From contig NZ_JASSYX010000002.1 in the NCBI RefSeq assembly GCF_030244015.1, positions 1,116,001 to 1,180,000 of the forward strand: a DNA stretch of 64,000 bases, in the 5' to 3' direction. Within the stretch, counting starts at the first letter, position 1. Every line of letters starts with the position of its first letter. The translations under genes were made by a program, and so were the position numbers. The notes beneath the pieces are model-generated. The model did not search any database. It was given only the letters and a program-made list of their open reading frames with translations, and had not been told where the DNA came from. Origin of the DNA: Pedobacter ginsengisoli (GTDB lineage Bacteria > Bacteroidota > Bacteroidia > Sphingobacteriales > Sphingobacteriaceae). This document shows, in pieces, positions 1 through 10,838 of this stretch.

Positions 1-685
1 TCAGTAAAAAGCGCTTCCAGTCAGTGTCTTCCTGTTTTAATTTTGGTACCAGGTCAGGTCTGCGCCATCTGCCTGGCTGGTTCACATTCCAGCTGAGCTC
101 CACCATGGTAATGTTACCAAATTTACCGTCTTTGATGAACTGATCCGCGGCTTTATAATTTCCACCGCTCCGCCGCTGGGATCCGATCTGCAGAATTTGC
201 TTTGATGATTTAACAGCTTTCAGTGCCATACGTGCATCTGCCATAGTTTCTGCGAATGGCTTCTCACAATACACATCGCATTTATGACCTACAGCCTCAG
301 CGGCGTGTGTAGCATGCGCAAAATCGGGTGTGCTAATGATTACGGCGTCCAGATCTTTAAGCGCATACAGCTCATCATTGTTACGACAGGCGGTAATGTC
401 ATGACCCAGTTTACTTTTCAGATGATCTACAGCCAGTCCCCGGCGGTAGTTCCAGAGGTCTGATACAGCTACCATATCAAAATTGAGTTCTTTCTGATGG
501 TTTAAAAAACACGGCAGAAGGGTGCTTTTGAAACGATCTGAAAAACCTACGACACCGACTCTTACCCGGTCATTGGCACCAATAATATTACCATAACTTT
601 TTGCGCTAAGGCCCATGGTACCGGCATAGGTGCCAGCAGCAGCTATAGCGGCTTGTTTAATAAATTTTCTTCTTGAATCCAACAT
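1..685 (-). CDS. Gfo/Idh/MocA family oxidoreductase (partial, C-terminus beyond window)
   Basis: NAD(P)-dependent sugar-type oxidoreductase, likely exported. Reading from an ATG at 685 the protein begins with a twin-arginine-like signal (SRRKFIKQ followed by an Ala-rich stretch), then a Rossmann region with RVGVVGFSDR, the family EKPFAE motif and WRRP further on. About 228 codons are visible and the frame stays open to the window edge, so the substrate-binding half is missing. It is the last visible gene of a minus-strand run behind the DUF1080 gene (14 bp gap). In Bacteroidota such exported oxidoreductases commonly accompany DUF1080 proteins, which suggests oxidation of a sugar C3-hydroxyl; the substrate is not determinable here. 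Confidence 0.85.
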   Translation of the reverse strand, partial: MLDSRRKFIKQAAIAAAGTYAGTMGLSAKSYGNIIGANDRVRVGVVGFSDRFKSTLLPCFLNHQKELNFDMVAVSDLWNYRRGLAVDHLKSKLGHDITACRNNDELYALKDLDAVIISTPDFAHATHAAEAVGHKCDVYCEKPFAETMADARMALKAVKSSKQILQIGSQRRSGGNYKAADQFIKDGKFGNITMVELSWNVNQPGRWRRPDLVPKLKQEDTDWKRFLL

Positions 686-699
686 GGTCTATATAAGGT

Positions 700-2070
700 T
701 TAAGATTTTTTAAGTTCTTTTATTTTGAGGCTTCTGAATGAAACATTATCACCATGGTCCTGCAACAGGATATGGCCTTTTGGCGCCATACCGAAGTCTT
801 TCCAGTTTTTGTATTTACTTCCTGCAACCAGGTCCAAAAACTCTTTAGATCCCCTTGTATACTCTACGACTTTGAAGCCGTTCAGCCAATATTCTATTTT
901 GTTATCAGGAAATACCCTGATCAGGCCTTTGTTCCACTCACCGATCTTTCTCTGTGAATTGGCGATCTTTTTACTGGCGATCAGATCATACAGGGAGCCA
1001 AGCGTGCGGTTACCATTTTTACCTAGTTTTGCATCGGGATGTCTGGCATCATCCAGGATCTGGTATTCGGGTCCGATTGCCGAACCTTTGTTGCCTTCTG
1101 TCAGGGTCACAAAATATTTTACCCCGCTGTTGGCACCTTCGGTGAGTTTGAAATCGAACTTCAACTCGAATGCGCCATATTCTTTTATCGTTACAATATC
1201 ACCGCCATTGGTAGATTCAGCACCGCCGGATTTTTCGACACTCAGTTCACCATCTTTAATAGACCAGCCCTTTTCAGGAAATTTGGTCTTGTATGCACCG
1301 ATCCAGCCATTGGTGGTCTTTCCATCCCACAGCAGCGCATATCCCTCAGCTTTTTCTTGTTTTGAAAGGTCATTCGGTATCATGTTCACCACATAGATGC
1401 CGTCAATCTTCGAAGGTTTCAGATTTTCGGTCTGGATACGGACATTGCGCCAGCGGATCTGTTTGCCCGGTTGGTCATTTTTGCCTATAGCATGTACCTG
1501 AAGGGCAATAAAACCGGAAGGAGTCATTGCATCCACCACGTTTGCTGTCGGTATGCCGTTTACCCAGGTTCTGATGGAGTTGCCGATGCACTCTATATGG
1601 TACTTGTTCCACTGGTCTTTTTTAAACGCCGCCTGGCCTTTTGGATTGATGTCTAACGGATATAACCAGCCTCTGCGTGCTTCGTCATACAACCCGCCGC
1701 TCCATTTCCTGTCGGATGGGTCAACTTCTACCTGGTAACCGTGGACACGGCCGTTCATATAATCCGAATTGCTTTCGCTTCGGATCTGGATTCCAGAATT
1801 CATGGAATTGTCCACCAGAAGTTCCACCTCAAGAATAAAATCTCCGTAAAGTTTTTCTGTTGTTAAGAAAGAGTTTGGTGTATTGGATACCGTTGTTCCC
1901 ACGATCTCCCCATTTACGACTTCATATTTTGCCTGGCCATTCAGCTGCTTCCATCCCTGCAGGTCTTTTCCGTTAAAAAGGTTCTGCCATTTTCCGCTCT
2001 GCGCATATGATGTAACGGGTATGCTTCCCAACATTAACGCAGCCAGAATTAATAATTGTTTTGTTTTCAT
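700..2070 (-). CDS. Exported protein with two DUF1080 (3-keto-disaccharide hydrolase family) domains
   Basis: 456 residues with a Sec-type signal peptide (residues 1-23, ending SYAQ). Two concanavalin-like DUF1080 domains are visible, roughly residues 27-215 and 243-452; each opens with a W-x-(N/G)-x-x-(F/W)-(N/D)-G-K type motif ([24 protein letters not shown]) and carries the GEIVG / GELSV strand and a GNGIQ/NSG core. The family includes 3-keto-disaccharide hydrolases. It lies between a PmoA-like gene upstream (52 bp gap) and an oxidoreductase downstream, probably one operon acting on oxidised glycosides in the periplasm. The tandem domain arrangement is less common than a single domain. Exact substrate unknown. 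Confidence 0.85.
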   Translation of the reverse strand: MKTKQLLILAALMLGSIPVTSYAQSGKWQNLFNGKDLQGWKQLNGQAKYEVVNGEIVGTTVSNTPNSFLTTEKLYGDFILEVELLVDNSMNSGIQIRSESNSDYMNGRVHGYQVEVDPSDRKWSGGLYDEARRGWLYPLDINPKGQAAFKKDQWNKYHIECIGNSIRTWVNGIPTANVVDAMTPSGFIALQVHAIGKNDQPGKQIRWRNVRIQTENLKPSKIDGIYVVNMIPNDLSKQEKAEGYALLWDGKTTNGWIGAYKTKFPEKGWSIKDGELSVEKSGGAESTNGGDIVTIKEYGAFELKFDFKLTEGANSGVKYFVTLTEGNKGSAIGPEYQILDDARHPDAKLGKNGNRTLGSLYDLIASKKIANSQRKIGEWNKGLIRVFPDNKIEYWLNGFKVVEYTRGSKEFLDLVAGSKYKNWKDFGMAPKGHILLQDHGDNVSFRSLKIKELKKS

Positions 2071-2122
2071 TTATGTATTTATGCTTATTGATTTGGTATA
2101 AAATATAATTTAACAGGAGTTG

Positions 2123-3151
2123 CTACTTGCTGAAAGCCAAAGCCTGCTGGTTCAAGGCCTCAGGTGTGATCTTTTCCCCGGAGGTAATGATGATGCGGTA
2201 ACGGAAAGTAACTGACTGACCCGGTGCCAGTTTGAAATCCAGCATTTCTTTGCCATTGCTGAATATCTTCTGTCCAAGTGGGTTTGCTGCAAACAAACCG
2301 TAGTCGCGCGCATGCCAGTAAGTAGGGTAGCCGGGGTTTTTAGGATGATCTACTATAGCAATGGAAACCGGCTGACCATCTTTTACTGCGGAAAGCACAC
2401 ACCAGTTGCCCCTTGTGCCCCAGGCATCATTGCCGGTTTTACCGGCGCTGGTTAGGTAATTGCCGTTGGCGCCATTTCCAGAAGCAGAAACTTTAGTGAT
2501 ATTGCCCTGGCTGTCTGTGAATTCTTCTATTTTATTTGATGGCATTTCAAGTTCCTTAGTTACCCGGATGCCCAGCATGCCATCTTTGATGTCTTTAAAG
2601 AATACACTGTCCTTCTGTGCGGTTAAGGTGGTAATCCGGTCAATTGTCCTGCTGTTGTCTGCACCACTAAAAATAAAAGTGGTCTTTTCTTTTAACAGGA
2701 TTTGTTTGGCCTGGTTTTCCCAGTTTGAACTGTAACTTAGCTTGCCGCTTGTTTTTCCGTTTTCGGTGGATTCAACTTTAGTATTCCTGATCCAGCCATA
2801 CTTTATTTTGTTGGCCGCAGGAATATTATAGGAATTGTTCCAGAAATCCAAACCATTCACGCTTTCATAATTTAGCCAGAGACCAATATGATGCGGATGG
2901 TCATTGCGCTCGCCATCACGCGGAGCGAGAGGAAAGCCGCGGGTTACCGTAGCGCCGTTAGCGGCATTGATAGGATATAACACAGGTTTTTCCAGATTGT
3001 CTGGATAGATGAAACTGGTAAAAAGTTTCCCGTCTACCGTCACTTCAACTTTGTTTTCTTTTTTATTTTGAATGAAGTCTACTTTTTTGGTTTGTGCCTG
3101 AACGGATAAACCGACACAACAACAGGCAAGGATTAAATACTTGTTCATCAT
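2123..3151 (-). CDS. PmoA-like (DUF6807) exported protein
   Basis: 342 residues, signal peptide at residues 1-19 (hydrophobic core, cleavage after VQAQ). It shows the DUF6807 / 'methane oxygenase PmoA' signature including DHPHHIGLWLNY and a later DHPKNPGYPTYWHARDYGL stretch. The PmoA name is historical: this family has no demonstrated link to methane monooxygenase in Bacteroidota and is usually found in carbohydrate loci beside Gfo/Idh oxidoreductases and DUF1080 proteins, as here. It is probably the first gene of the minus-strand run. Two consecutive ATG codons (3151 and 3148) could start translation. Confidence 0.8.
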   Translation of the reverse strand: MMNKYLILACCCVGLSVQAQTKKVDFIQNKKENKVEVTVDGKLFTSFIYPDNLEKPVLYPINAANGATVTRGFPLAPRDGERNDHPHHIGLWLNYESVNGLDFWNNSYNIPAANKIKYGWIRNTKVESTENGKTSGKLSYSSNWENQAKQILLKEKTTFIFSGADNSRTIDRITTLTAQKDSVFFKDIKDGMLGIRVTKELEMPSNKIEEFTDSQGNITKVSASGNGANGNYLTSAGKTGNDAWGTRGNWCVLSAVKDGQPVSIAIVDHPKNPGYPTYWHARDYGLFAANPLGQKIFSNGKEMLDFKLAPGQSVTFRYRIIITSGEKITPEALNQQALAFSK

Positions 3152-3280
3152 ATTTGGTTAAAATGAATCGTCTTGAACAGATCGAACTAATAGCTAAATA
3201 TACTTTTCTTTATATAGAATCTGCGCTGCACAGCTCATTTGATACTGAAAAATTACGAAAACGATTGCGGTAAAAACCTA

Positions 3281-3288
3281 TAAATTTG
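3281..3288 (+). promoter_or_regulatory. Candidate -7 promoter element (TAAATTTG)
   Basis: Exact match to the Bacteroidota -7 consensus TAnnTTTG, 34 bp before the LD-carboxypeptidase start. No convincing -33 TTG lies at the usual 19-21 bp distance, so the call is tentative. Confidence 0.35.
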
Positions 3289-3322
3289 AAGAATAACGCC
3301 TATTATTGCAAGGTAAACCACG

Positions 3323-4354
3323 ATGCAAATGAACCGCAAGCAGTTTCTGTCTTTTATCGCCGCTACAGGAATAATTCTCCCTCTGAGAGGATTGGCAAAC
3401 GCTGTTGATCAATCACCCTATAAGGCTATAAAGATTCCGCCGTATCTTAGTGCCGGAGATACCATAGGGATTACCAGTCCTGCCAGTTACATTTCGATGG
3501 AAGATATCCAGCCCTCGGTACAATTGATGGAAAGCTGGGGATTTAAGACCCAAACCGGTAATACCATCGGCGCACGAGATTTCACAATGGGCGGTACAGA
3601 TGATGCCAGGACAGCTGATTTTCAAAATATGCTGGACAATCCTGACATCCGGGCAATCATGTGTGCCCGGGGTGGATACGGAGTGATCAGGATCATTGAC
3701 AGACTCGATTTTACCAAATTCAGAAAACACCCAAAATGGATCATCGGGTTTAGTGATATTACCGCATTTCATACCCACATCAACAGCAATTTTGGAATTG
3801 CTACCATTCATTCCAAGATGTGCAACAGTTTTCCTTCAGACTGGACCAAAGCCAGCCCCATGCAGATTGAAACCATATTGTCGATCAGACAGGTATTGAG
3901 CGGACAGGATACAAAATATAGTGCTCCCGCCACTGCAAATAATCGCACCGGCAGGGCAGAGGGGGTACTCGTGGGTGGAAATCTAAGTTTGATCGAAACC
4001 CTTGCAGGCAGCAGATCCGATCTGGAAACCGATGGCAGGATTCTTTTTGTTGAGGATACCCATGAGGAGCTCTACAGTATTGACAGGATGTTCTGGAATT
4101 TGAAACGCAGCGGTAAATTGGACAAACTGAAGGGTCTGGTTATAGGGGGTTTCAAACTAAATGAGGAGAGTCCGGGCGACGAATTTGGCAAAACCGTCTA
4201 TGATATCGTCTCAGAAAAAGTAAAGGAATTCGATTATCCGGTTTGCTTTGATTTTCCCGTGGGGCACCAGGTCAACAATTACGCACTCAAATGTGGTACG
4301 AAATACTTGCTGAATGTCGAGGTAAGTGGAAGCTCGCTGACATCTCTGCGATAA
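3323..4354 (+). CDS. LD-carboxypeptidase (peptidase family S66)
   Basis: 343 residues. Family S66 serine peptidases remove the terminal D-Ala from murein tetrapeptides or act on related amide bonds (LdcA, MccF). The visible catalytic set is Ser144 in the elbow IGFSDIT, Glu244 in ILFVED and His315 in PVGHQVNNY, plus the ARGGYG motif near residue 115. The N-terminus carries RKQFLSFIAATGI, a hydrophobic export signal, so the enzyme likely acts in the periplasm unlike cytoplasmic LdcA. ATG codons at 3323 and 3329 are both possible starts. It stands alone, convergent with the ceramide operon (14 bp between stops). Confidence 0.88.
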   Translation: MQMNRKQFLSFIAATGIILPLRGLANAVDQSPYKAIKIPPYLSAGDTIGITSPASYISMEDIQPSVQLMESWGFKTQTGNTIGARDFTMGGTDDARTADFQNMLDNPDIRAIMCARGGYGVIRIIDRLDFTKFRKHPKWIIGFSDITAFHTHINSNFGIATIHSKMCNSFPSDWTKASPMQIETILSIRQVLSGQDTKYSAPATANNRTGRAEGVLVGGNLSLIETLAGSRSDLETDGRILFVEDTHEELYSIDRMFWNLKRSGKLDKLKGLVIGGFKLNEESPGDEFGKTVYDIVSEKVKEFDYPVCFDFPVGHQVNNYALKCGTKYLLNVEVSGSSLTSLR

Positions 4355-4368
4355 TGCCGTTGAAAGAT

Positions 4369-5358
4369 TTATAACCAACTGTTTTCCTTATACCATTTTA
4401 TAGTATCCTGGATGCCACGTCCGAGGTCAAATTGAGGTGCATAACCTAAGTCCTTTTTGGCACTGTCAATGTTGCAGGCCCAGTTCACAGCGGTCAGCTC
4501 AGCCATTTTTTCCTTATTTAAAGCCGGGGTATTTTTGCTGTACCTATATAACAGGTCCATAAAAGAAGCCATTAAGCTGACAACGCCCACAGGAATATGA
4601 AATTTAAACGTCTTTTTATTTAGTGCTTTCTTTACAGTGTCAGCAAGTACGTAGCGGTTATAAACATATCCGTCTGAAACGTTATACTGTTTTCCGTTTA
4701 CCGTAGCAAACAATGCATTCACTATAACATCTGCCAGGTCTTTTACGTAGACAAAGCTCAGATGTTGTTTAAAGCTTCCAATGTGCGGCTCCAGTCCCCT
4801 GGAAATGCTTTTAAATAAAATAAATATGTCTTTCTCCCTTGGGCCATAAACTGCCGTTGGCCGGATGATGATCAGGGGTAAACCTGCAATTTCAAGGAGG
4901 TATCGCTCAGCCAGCAGTTTACTTGCTCCGTAATTGGTTACCGGGTGGGCTGGGGTGTCGTCCTGTATTCTTTCCGACAGGTCAATCAGCGGCCCAAGCG
5001 CAGCGAGACTGCTTACAAAAACAAACTTTTCAAGACTGATCTTAGCGGTAACAGCGGCAAGAGCCAGGTTTTTGGTGTATTCAGCATTGATCTTATTGTA
5101 ATCTGCACTGGTTTTAGCCTTTGTAGTCCCCGCTGCGTGAATGATGTAATTAAACTGATGTTCCTCGAGTGTTTTAACCAAGTCGCCAACAGCTGTATAA
5201 TTCAGGTCAATATACCTGATCTTAAACTCAGATAAATGAGACCGGTTACTGTTTGGGCGAACGGCAGCATATACATCCAGTCCGGCCCCGACTGCTTTCT
5301 CTATCAAATGATAGCCAACAAAGCCAGTGGCACCAGTGATCAATACCTTTTTGTTCAT
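4369..5358 (-). CDS. Extended SDR (NAD-dependent epimerase/dehydratase), CerR-like ceramide reductase candidate
   Basis: 329 residues. Nucleotide-binding motif GATGFVG at residues 9-15, catalytic Tyr143 and Lys147 in NYGASK, and the upstream Ser pair at 116-117, so an intact extended short-chain dehydrogenase. Its start codon follows the stop of the GNAT-like gene with no spacer, and the serine palmitoyltransferase gene is first in the same run. In Caulobacter the ceramide pathway uses an NAD-epimerase-like reductase (CerR) that reduces the 3-keto group after acylation; by context this protein is the equivalent. That role is inference; sequence alone says only SDR. Confidence 0.8.
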   Translation of the reverse strand: MNKKVLITGATGFVGYHLIEKAVGAGLDVYAAVRPNSNRSHLSEFKIRYIDLNYTAVGDLVKTLEEHQFNYIIHAAGTTKAKTSADYNKINAEYTKNLALAAVTAKISLEKFVFVSSLAALGPLIDLSERIQDDTPAHPVTNYGASKLLAERYLLEIAGLPLIIIRPTAVYGPREKDIFILFKSISRGLEPHIGSFKQHLSFVYVKDLADVIVNALFATVNGKQYNVSDGYVYNRYVLADTVKKALNKKTFKFHIPVGVVSLMASFMDLLYRYSKNTPALNKEKMAELTAVNWACNIDSAKKDLGYAPQFDLGRGIQDTIKWYKENSWL

Positions 5359-6477
5359 TTATAAGGGCTTCTCGTAGATCCTGTATTTCTTATACGGATC
5401 ACCTTTAATGGCAGCGATGGCATTGTTTACCAGATCATTGTGCTCCAATGTCCATCCAGCCTCGGCATACTGAAAACCCTTGGCACGGTAAGATTTGATG
5501 ATGTTTCCGTAAATACAGGCCTCAATACCCATTTTGCGATAGCCATCGATCACACCGAGCAATAGGATCCTGATGCCTTTGATGTTCTTTTTTCCAAATA
5601 ACAGTTTGAATATCCCGGTTGGCAATAACCGTCCTTTCTTGATCTTGATCTGGATTTGGTTCATGTCCGGAATGGCTGCTCCGAAACCGACCAGTTTGCC
5701 ATCCTGTTCAGCAACAAAACAAAAGTCGGCATCCAATACCAATTTAAGATCTTTGGCCTGGTAATCAAACTCCTCGTCATTTAAAGGCACAAAGCCAGCA
5801 TTTTTATCCCATGCTTTATTGTAAACCTCCCTAAGGTTAGCCGCTTCCTGTTTAAAATTCTTCATGTTGATCTTACGGATGGTGATGTTGTTGCGCTTTA
5901 AACGGTCTTCCAGCCTGTCCATCAGCTTCACTGAACGGTCATCGTAGTTATCACCCGTAAATTTCCAGGCAATCAGGTCAACTTTCTTCCGCAAATTCCA
6001 ACCCTCCATTAAAGCGGGGTAGTAGGTTGCATTGTACGGCATCATCACTACCGGGGGTGAGTCGAAACCCTCAATCAATAAACCGCAGGACTCATTGGTA
6101 GAAAAATTCACCGGACCTATTATCATGCCTTTTACACCTTTGTTTCTTAGCCATTCTGATGCTGTATCAAATAGCAGATCGGACGCCTTCTGGTCGTTGA
6201 TACAATCAAAAAAACCAAAAAAACCGTCATTGGCGTCGTTAAAAACATTGTAGTTATTGTTCAATATTGCAGCGATGCGACCAATGACCTGATCTCCATC
6301 GTACAATAAGAAACATTGCAACGAAGAGTGTTTGTGAAAAGGATGAGTAGTCAGTAAATCTCTTTGCGCAATAAAGAGCTCAGGTACATAGTTTGGATCA
6401 GCTTTATAAAGCTCGTGAGGGAAATCTATAAATGTGGCTAATTGTTTCTTATTGCTAACTGCAACTATGTTTCTCAT
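5359..6477 (-). CDS. GNAT-fold acyltransferase-like protein, bacterial ceramide synthase candidate
   Basis: 372 residues, cytoplasmic, no signal. The first third carries GNAT-like strands (FLLYDGDQVIGRIAAILN) and the last third a second such region (FVAEQDGKLVGFGAAIPD, then an IRILLLGVIDGYRKMGI stretch), consistent with a tandem acyl-CoA N-acyltransferase fold. It lies 39 bp downstream of serine palmitoyltransferase and abuts the SDR gene. Caulobacter bCerS, which acylates 3-ketosphinganine, is a GNAT-fold protein linked to the same two partners. Assignment as N-acyltransferase of long-chain base therefore rests on fold plus neighbourhood; a direct alignment to bCerS was not possible here. 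Confidence 0.7.
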   Translation of the reverse strand: MRNIVAVSNKKQLATFIDFPHELYKADPNYVPELFIAQRDLLTTHPFHKHSSLQCFLLYDGDQVIGRIAAILNNNYNVFNDANDGFFGFFDCINDQKASDLLFDTASEWLRNKGVKGMIIGPVNFSTNESCGLLIEGFDSPPVVMMPYNATYYPALMEGWNLRKKVDLIAWKFTGDNYDDRSVKLMDRLEDRLKRNNITIRKINMKNFKQEAANLREVYNKAWDKNAGFVPLNDEEFDYQAKDLKLVLDADFCFVAEQDGKLVGFGAAIPDMNQIQIKIKKGRLLPTGIFKLLFGKKNIKGIRILLLGVIDGYRKMGIEACIYGNIIKSYRAKGFQYAEAGWTLEHNDLVNNAIAAIKGDPYKKYRIYEKPL

Positions 6478-6516
6478 TTGTGATACCTGGTTTGTTGGTT
6501 TGGTATTGGTCCGGAA

Positions 6517-8237
<1,721 letters not shown>

Positions 8238-9089
8238 ATGGATCAGAAAATCATCAACCTCTATGATGAATATACCCACAGCAAACTAAGCAGGAAGGAT
8301 TTCATGAAAAAGCTGGCCATCATTACCGGCGGAACAGCAATGGCAATGACCGTATTGCCACTGCTGGAAAACAACTACGCTAATGCAGCGTCCTTTTATG
8401 ACGATTCGATCATTTCCGAGAACATTACCTATCCCGGTGCAGATGGCGAGATGAAGGCGGTGCTTGCCAAGCCTAAAGACAAAAAGAATCTGGGCAGTGT
8501 AGTGGTGATTCATGAAAACCGGGGACTGAATCCGCACATTATCGATGTCACTAAAAGGGTTGCCGCCGAAGGATTTATTGCCTTAGGTATCGATGCACTT
8601 TCCCCCTTCGGAGGTACACCAGCTGATGAGGACAAGGGACGGGAGCTTATCGGTAAGCTTGATCCGGATAAAAACCTGCAGAACTACCTGAAAGGACTCG
8701 GATACCTGAGAGACCGAAAAGACGGCAACGGCAAAACTGGTCTAATAGGTTTCTGCTGGGGGGGCGGCATGGCCAATAAACTGGCTGTAAACGATCCTAA
8801 TCTTCAGGCAGCAGTAGCTTACTACGGCGCACAGGCAAAGGCGGAGGATGTTCCAAAGATCAAAGCAAGTGTGATGCTGCATTATGGTGGACTGGATGAA
8901 CGTATCAATGCCGGAATCCCCGCTTATGAGGAAGCCCTGAAGAAAAACCATGTGGATTATCAGATATTTATTTACGAAGGAGTGAACCATGCCTTCAATA
9001 ATGACACTTCGCCAACAAGGTATAACAAAGCAGCCGCAAAACTAGCCTGGCAGCGAACCATCGACCTGTTCAAAACTAAGCTTAAATAA
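8238..9089 (+). CDS. Dienelactone hydrolase family protein, exported
   Basis: 283 residues, alpha/beta hydrolase. Catalytic triad visible: Cys173 in GFCWGGG, Asp220 in GGLDERI and His251 in GVNHAF, matching the Cys-Asp-His arrangement of dienelactone hydrolases. The N-terminus has SRKDFMKKLAII and a hydrophobic segment up to about residue 50, an export signal (Tat-like but with SRK instead of twin Arg). Many exported members are of unknown substrate, so carboxymethylenebutenolidase activity should not be assumed. Single gene; the next gene has its own promoter. Confidence 0.85.
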   Translation: MDQKIINLYDEYTHSKLSRKDFMKKLAIITGGTAMAMTVLPLLENNYANAASFYDDSIISENITYPGADGEMKAVLAKPKDKKNLGSVVVIHENRGLNPHIIDVTKRVAAEGFIALGIDALSPFGGTPADEDKGRELIGKLDPDKNLQNYLKGLGYLRDRKDGNGKTGLIGFCWGGGMANKLAVNDPNLQAAVAYYGAQAKAEDVPKIKASVMLHYGGLDERINAGIPAYEEALKKNHVDYQIFIYEGVNHAFNNDTSPTRYNKAAAKLAWQRTIDLFKTKLK

Positions 9090-9121
9090 TCAGATAATAG
9101 TACATCTAACTGACACTAGCA

Positions 9122-9152
9122 TTGGAAATTAAGCTAAAAATGCTTAACTTTG
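9122..9152 (+). promoter_or_regulatory. Bacteroidota-type promoter for the RRM gene
   Basis: A -33 TTG at 9122-9124, a 20-bp spacer and a -7 element TAACTTTG at 9145-9152 fit the sigma-ABfr consensus (TTTG N19-21 TAnnTTTG). The ATG follows 19 bp after the -7 element, giving a short leader. This is the best-formed promoter seen in the window. Confidence 0.65.
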
Positions 9153-9171
9153 TGCAAATTTTAAGAAATTA

Positions 9172-9480
9172 ATGAAGATATTTATTACAGGCCTTCCTTT
9201 AGAAGTAGGGGAAGATGAATTGACGGCCGTATTTGGTGATTTCGGTCAGGTAAAATCACTTAGAATCATCAAAGATCGTGAGACCGGTCAAAGCCGTGGT
9301 TTTGGATTTGTGGAAATGCCGGTAGACGAAGAGGCAAAAGAAGCAATCAAACGCATGAATGGCGGCGATTACAACGGTAACCGCATCAAAGTTGCAGAAG
9401 CTCAGGAGAAACCAAACACAGGTAGCGGAAACGCAGGCGGTGGCTTCAGACGCAACAACCGTACAGAGAAAAGCTATTAA
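9172..9480 (+). CDS. RRM-domain RNA-binding protein
   Basis: 102 residues, a single RNA recognition motif. RNP2 is KIFITGL at residues 2-8 and RNP1 is RGFGFVEM at residues 42-49; a Gly/Asn/Arg-rich tail (about residues 83-102) follows. This layout matches the small glycine-rich RRM proteins common in Bacteroidota and cyanobacteria, thought to act as post-transcriptional regulators or RNA chaperones. Monocistronic: own promoter upstream and two terminator hairpins downstream. Target RNAs cannot be inferred. Confidence 0.93.
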   Translation: MKIFITGLPLEVGEDELTAVFGDFGQVKSLRIIKDRETGQSRGFGFVEMPVDEEAKEAIKRMNGGDYNGNRIKVAEAQEKPNTGSGNAGGGFRRNNRTEKSY

Positions 9481-9492
9481 TTAGCTTTTTTC
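9469..9492 (+). terminator. Weak terminator overlapping the RRM stop codon
   Basis: AAAAGCTA (9468-9475) pairs with TAGCTTTT (9482-9489), a T-rich run follows. The short AT-rich stem makes it weaker than the hairpin at 9532. Confidence 0.4.
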
Positions 9493-9531
9493 TATTTCAG
9501 TTTACTGATTCTATTTTTAAAACATATTTAG

Positions 9532-9573
9532 AGCAGCATTGTTGACATATGTCAAATAATGCTGCTTTTTTTT
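9532..9573 (+). terminator. Strong intrinsic terminator after the RRM gene
   Basis: AGCAGCATT (9532-9540) pairs perfectly with AATGCTGCT (9558-9566); the loop itself holds the palindrome TTGACATATGTCAA, and eight T residues run through 9573. Confidence 0.85.
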
Positions 9574-9611
9574 GTTAAATTGTAGAGACAAATACAGTAA
9601 CCAGCTCAACT

Positions 9612-10838
9612 ATGAATGTCGATTACATCGCGCTGTCCGTACCTATATTTTTCATTCTGATCGGAGCTGAGCTTGCTTATACTTTTTATAAGAAGCTCAA
9701 TTACTACAGGTTAAACGACTCTATATCAAATCTGAGCCAGGGAATCGGTCAGCAGGTTGTGGGGGTGTTTATGAAAACAGCACTGTTCTTTGGCTATAAA
9801 TACATATTTGATCACTGGCGGTTTTTCGATATCCCCAATACGATCTGGGCCTGGATCATACTGTTTATAGGCGTTGACTTTTTTTATTACTGGTTTCACC
9901 GCATGAGCCATGAGGTCAATGCACTTTGGGCGGCTCATATTGTACACCACCAGTCTGAAGAATACAACCTCACAGTGGCGCTCCGGCAGTCCTGGTTTCA
10001 AAGCTGGTTTTCATGGGTGTTTTACCTGCCTCTGGCATTTCTGGGTTTTGATCCGGTCATGTTCCTTACCTTAAGCGCTTTCAATACCTTATACCAGTTC
10101 TGGATCCATACGCGTACCATTAAGAACCTGGGTTTTCTGGAATATATTATCAATACACCATCACATCACAGGGTTCATCACGGCACTAATCCGAAATATA
10201 TAGACAAGAACCATGCAGGCACACTCATTATCTGGGACATGCTATTTGGTACTTTTCAAAAGGAAGAGGAGGAAGTGTACTATGGCATTACTACGCCACT
10301 GGCCAGCTGGAACCCGGTATGGGCCAACCTGCATTACTGGCACGAACTGCTGGAGACTATAAGAAAAAGCCCCCGCCTTCGTGACAGGATCAGCGTATTC
10401 ATTAAACCACCCGGATGGTATCCTGAACATTTGGGCGGCTTCAGGCCGCCGCCGGAAATCAGTGCGGAAAATTACTCCAAATATAATCCTGAATACCACA
10501 TTAAACTAACGGGCTATGTTATCATGCAGTTCATTATGGGGCTGACAGCGGGCACGGTCATCCTGTTTTTGAATGCATCCCTGCCACTCATTCCCATGAT
10601 CATCGGTGCTGTTTTTGTGGTGCTCACCCTCATCACCTGCGGGGCCCTGCTCGAAGGAAAGAAATGGCTGATTATTTTTGAATATATCCGTCTTCCCATC
10701 GGGATTTTGATAGTTTTGCTGCTTGAACTCCCGGTAGGATATCAGGTCATTGTCACCACCCTGCATGTCATATCGCTGGTATGGTTCTATAACCTTCAAA
10801 AAATAAATACAGATGCTGAAGAAACACCTGAAGTTTAA
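9612..10838 (+). CDS. Sterol desaturase/fatty acid hydroxylase family protein, alkylglycerol-monooxygenase-like
   Basis: 408-residue polytopic membrane di-iron enzyme. Histidine boxes: HRMSH (96-100) followed by Glu101, HIVHH (109-113) and HRVHH (186-190), plus His166. Stretches such as HHQSEEYNLTVALRQS, YQFWIHT and NTPSHHRVHHG, and IIWDMLFGTF closely resemble vertebrate alkylglycerol monooxygenase (AGMO/TMEM195), which cleaves glyceryl ether bonds with tetrahydrobiopterin. After residue about 300 there are further membrane segments. The 26-bp overlap with a lysoplasmalogenase gene supports an ether-lipid role. AGMO-like activity is inference; the di-iron hydroxylase assignment is firm. Confidence 0.85.
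   Translation: MNVDYIALSVPIFFILIGAELAYTFYKKLNYYRLNDSISNLSQGIGQQVVGVFMKTALFFGYKYIFDHWRFFDIPNTIWAWIILFIGVDFFYYWFHRMSHEVNALWAAHIVHHQSEEYNLTVALRQSWFQSWFSWVFYLPLAFLGFDPVMFLTLSAFNTLYQFWIHTRTIKNLGFLEYIINTPSHHRVHHGTNPKYIDKNHAGTLIIWDMLFGTFQKEEEEVYYGITTPLASWNPVWANLHYWHELLETIRKSPRLRDRISVFIKPPGWYPEHLGGFRPPPEISAENYSKYNPEYHIKLTGYVIMQFIMGLTAGTVILFLNASLPLIPMIIGAVFVVLTLITCGALLEGKKWLIIFEYIRLPIGILIVLLLELPVGYQVIVTTLHVISLVWFYNLQKINTDAEETPEV

Noticed and set aside
725..1396. A 223-codon open frame antisense to the DUF1080 gene
   Set aside because: It overlaps a well-supported gene on the other strand and its translation shows no domain, only compositional mirror of the real frame.
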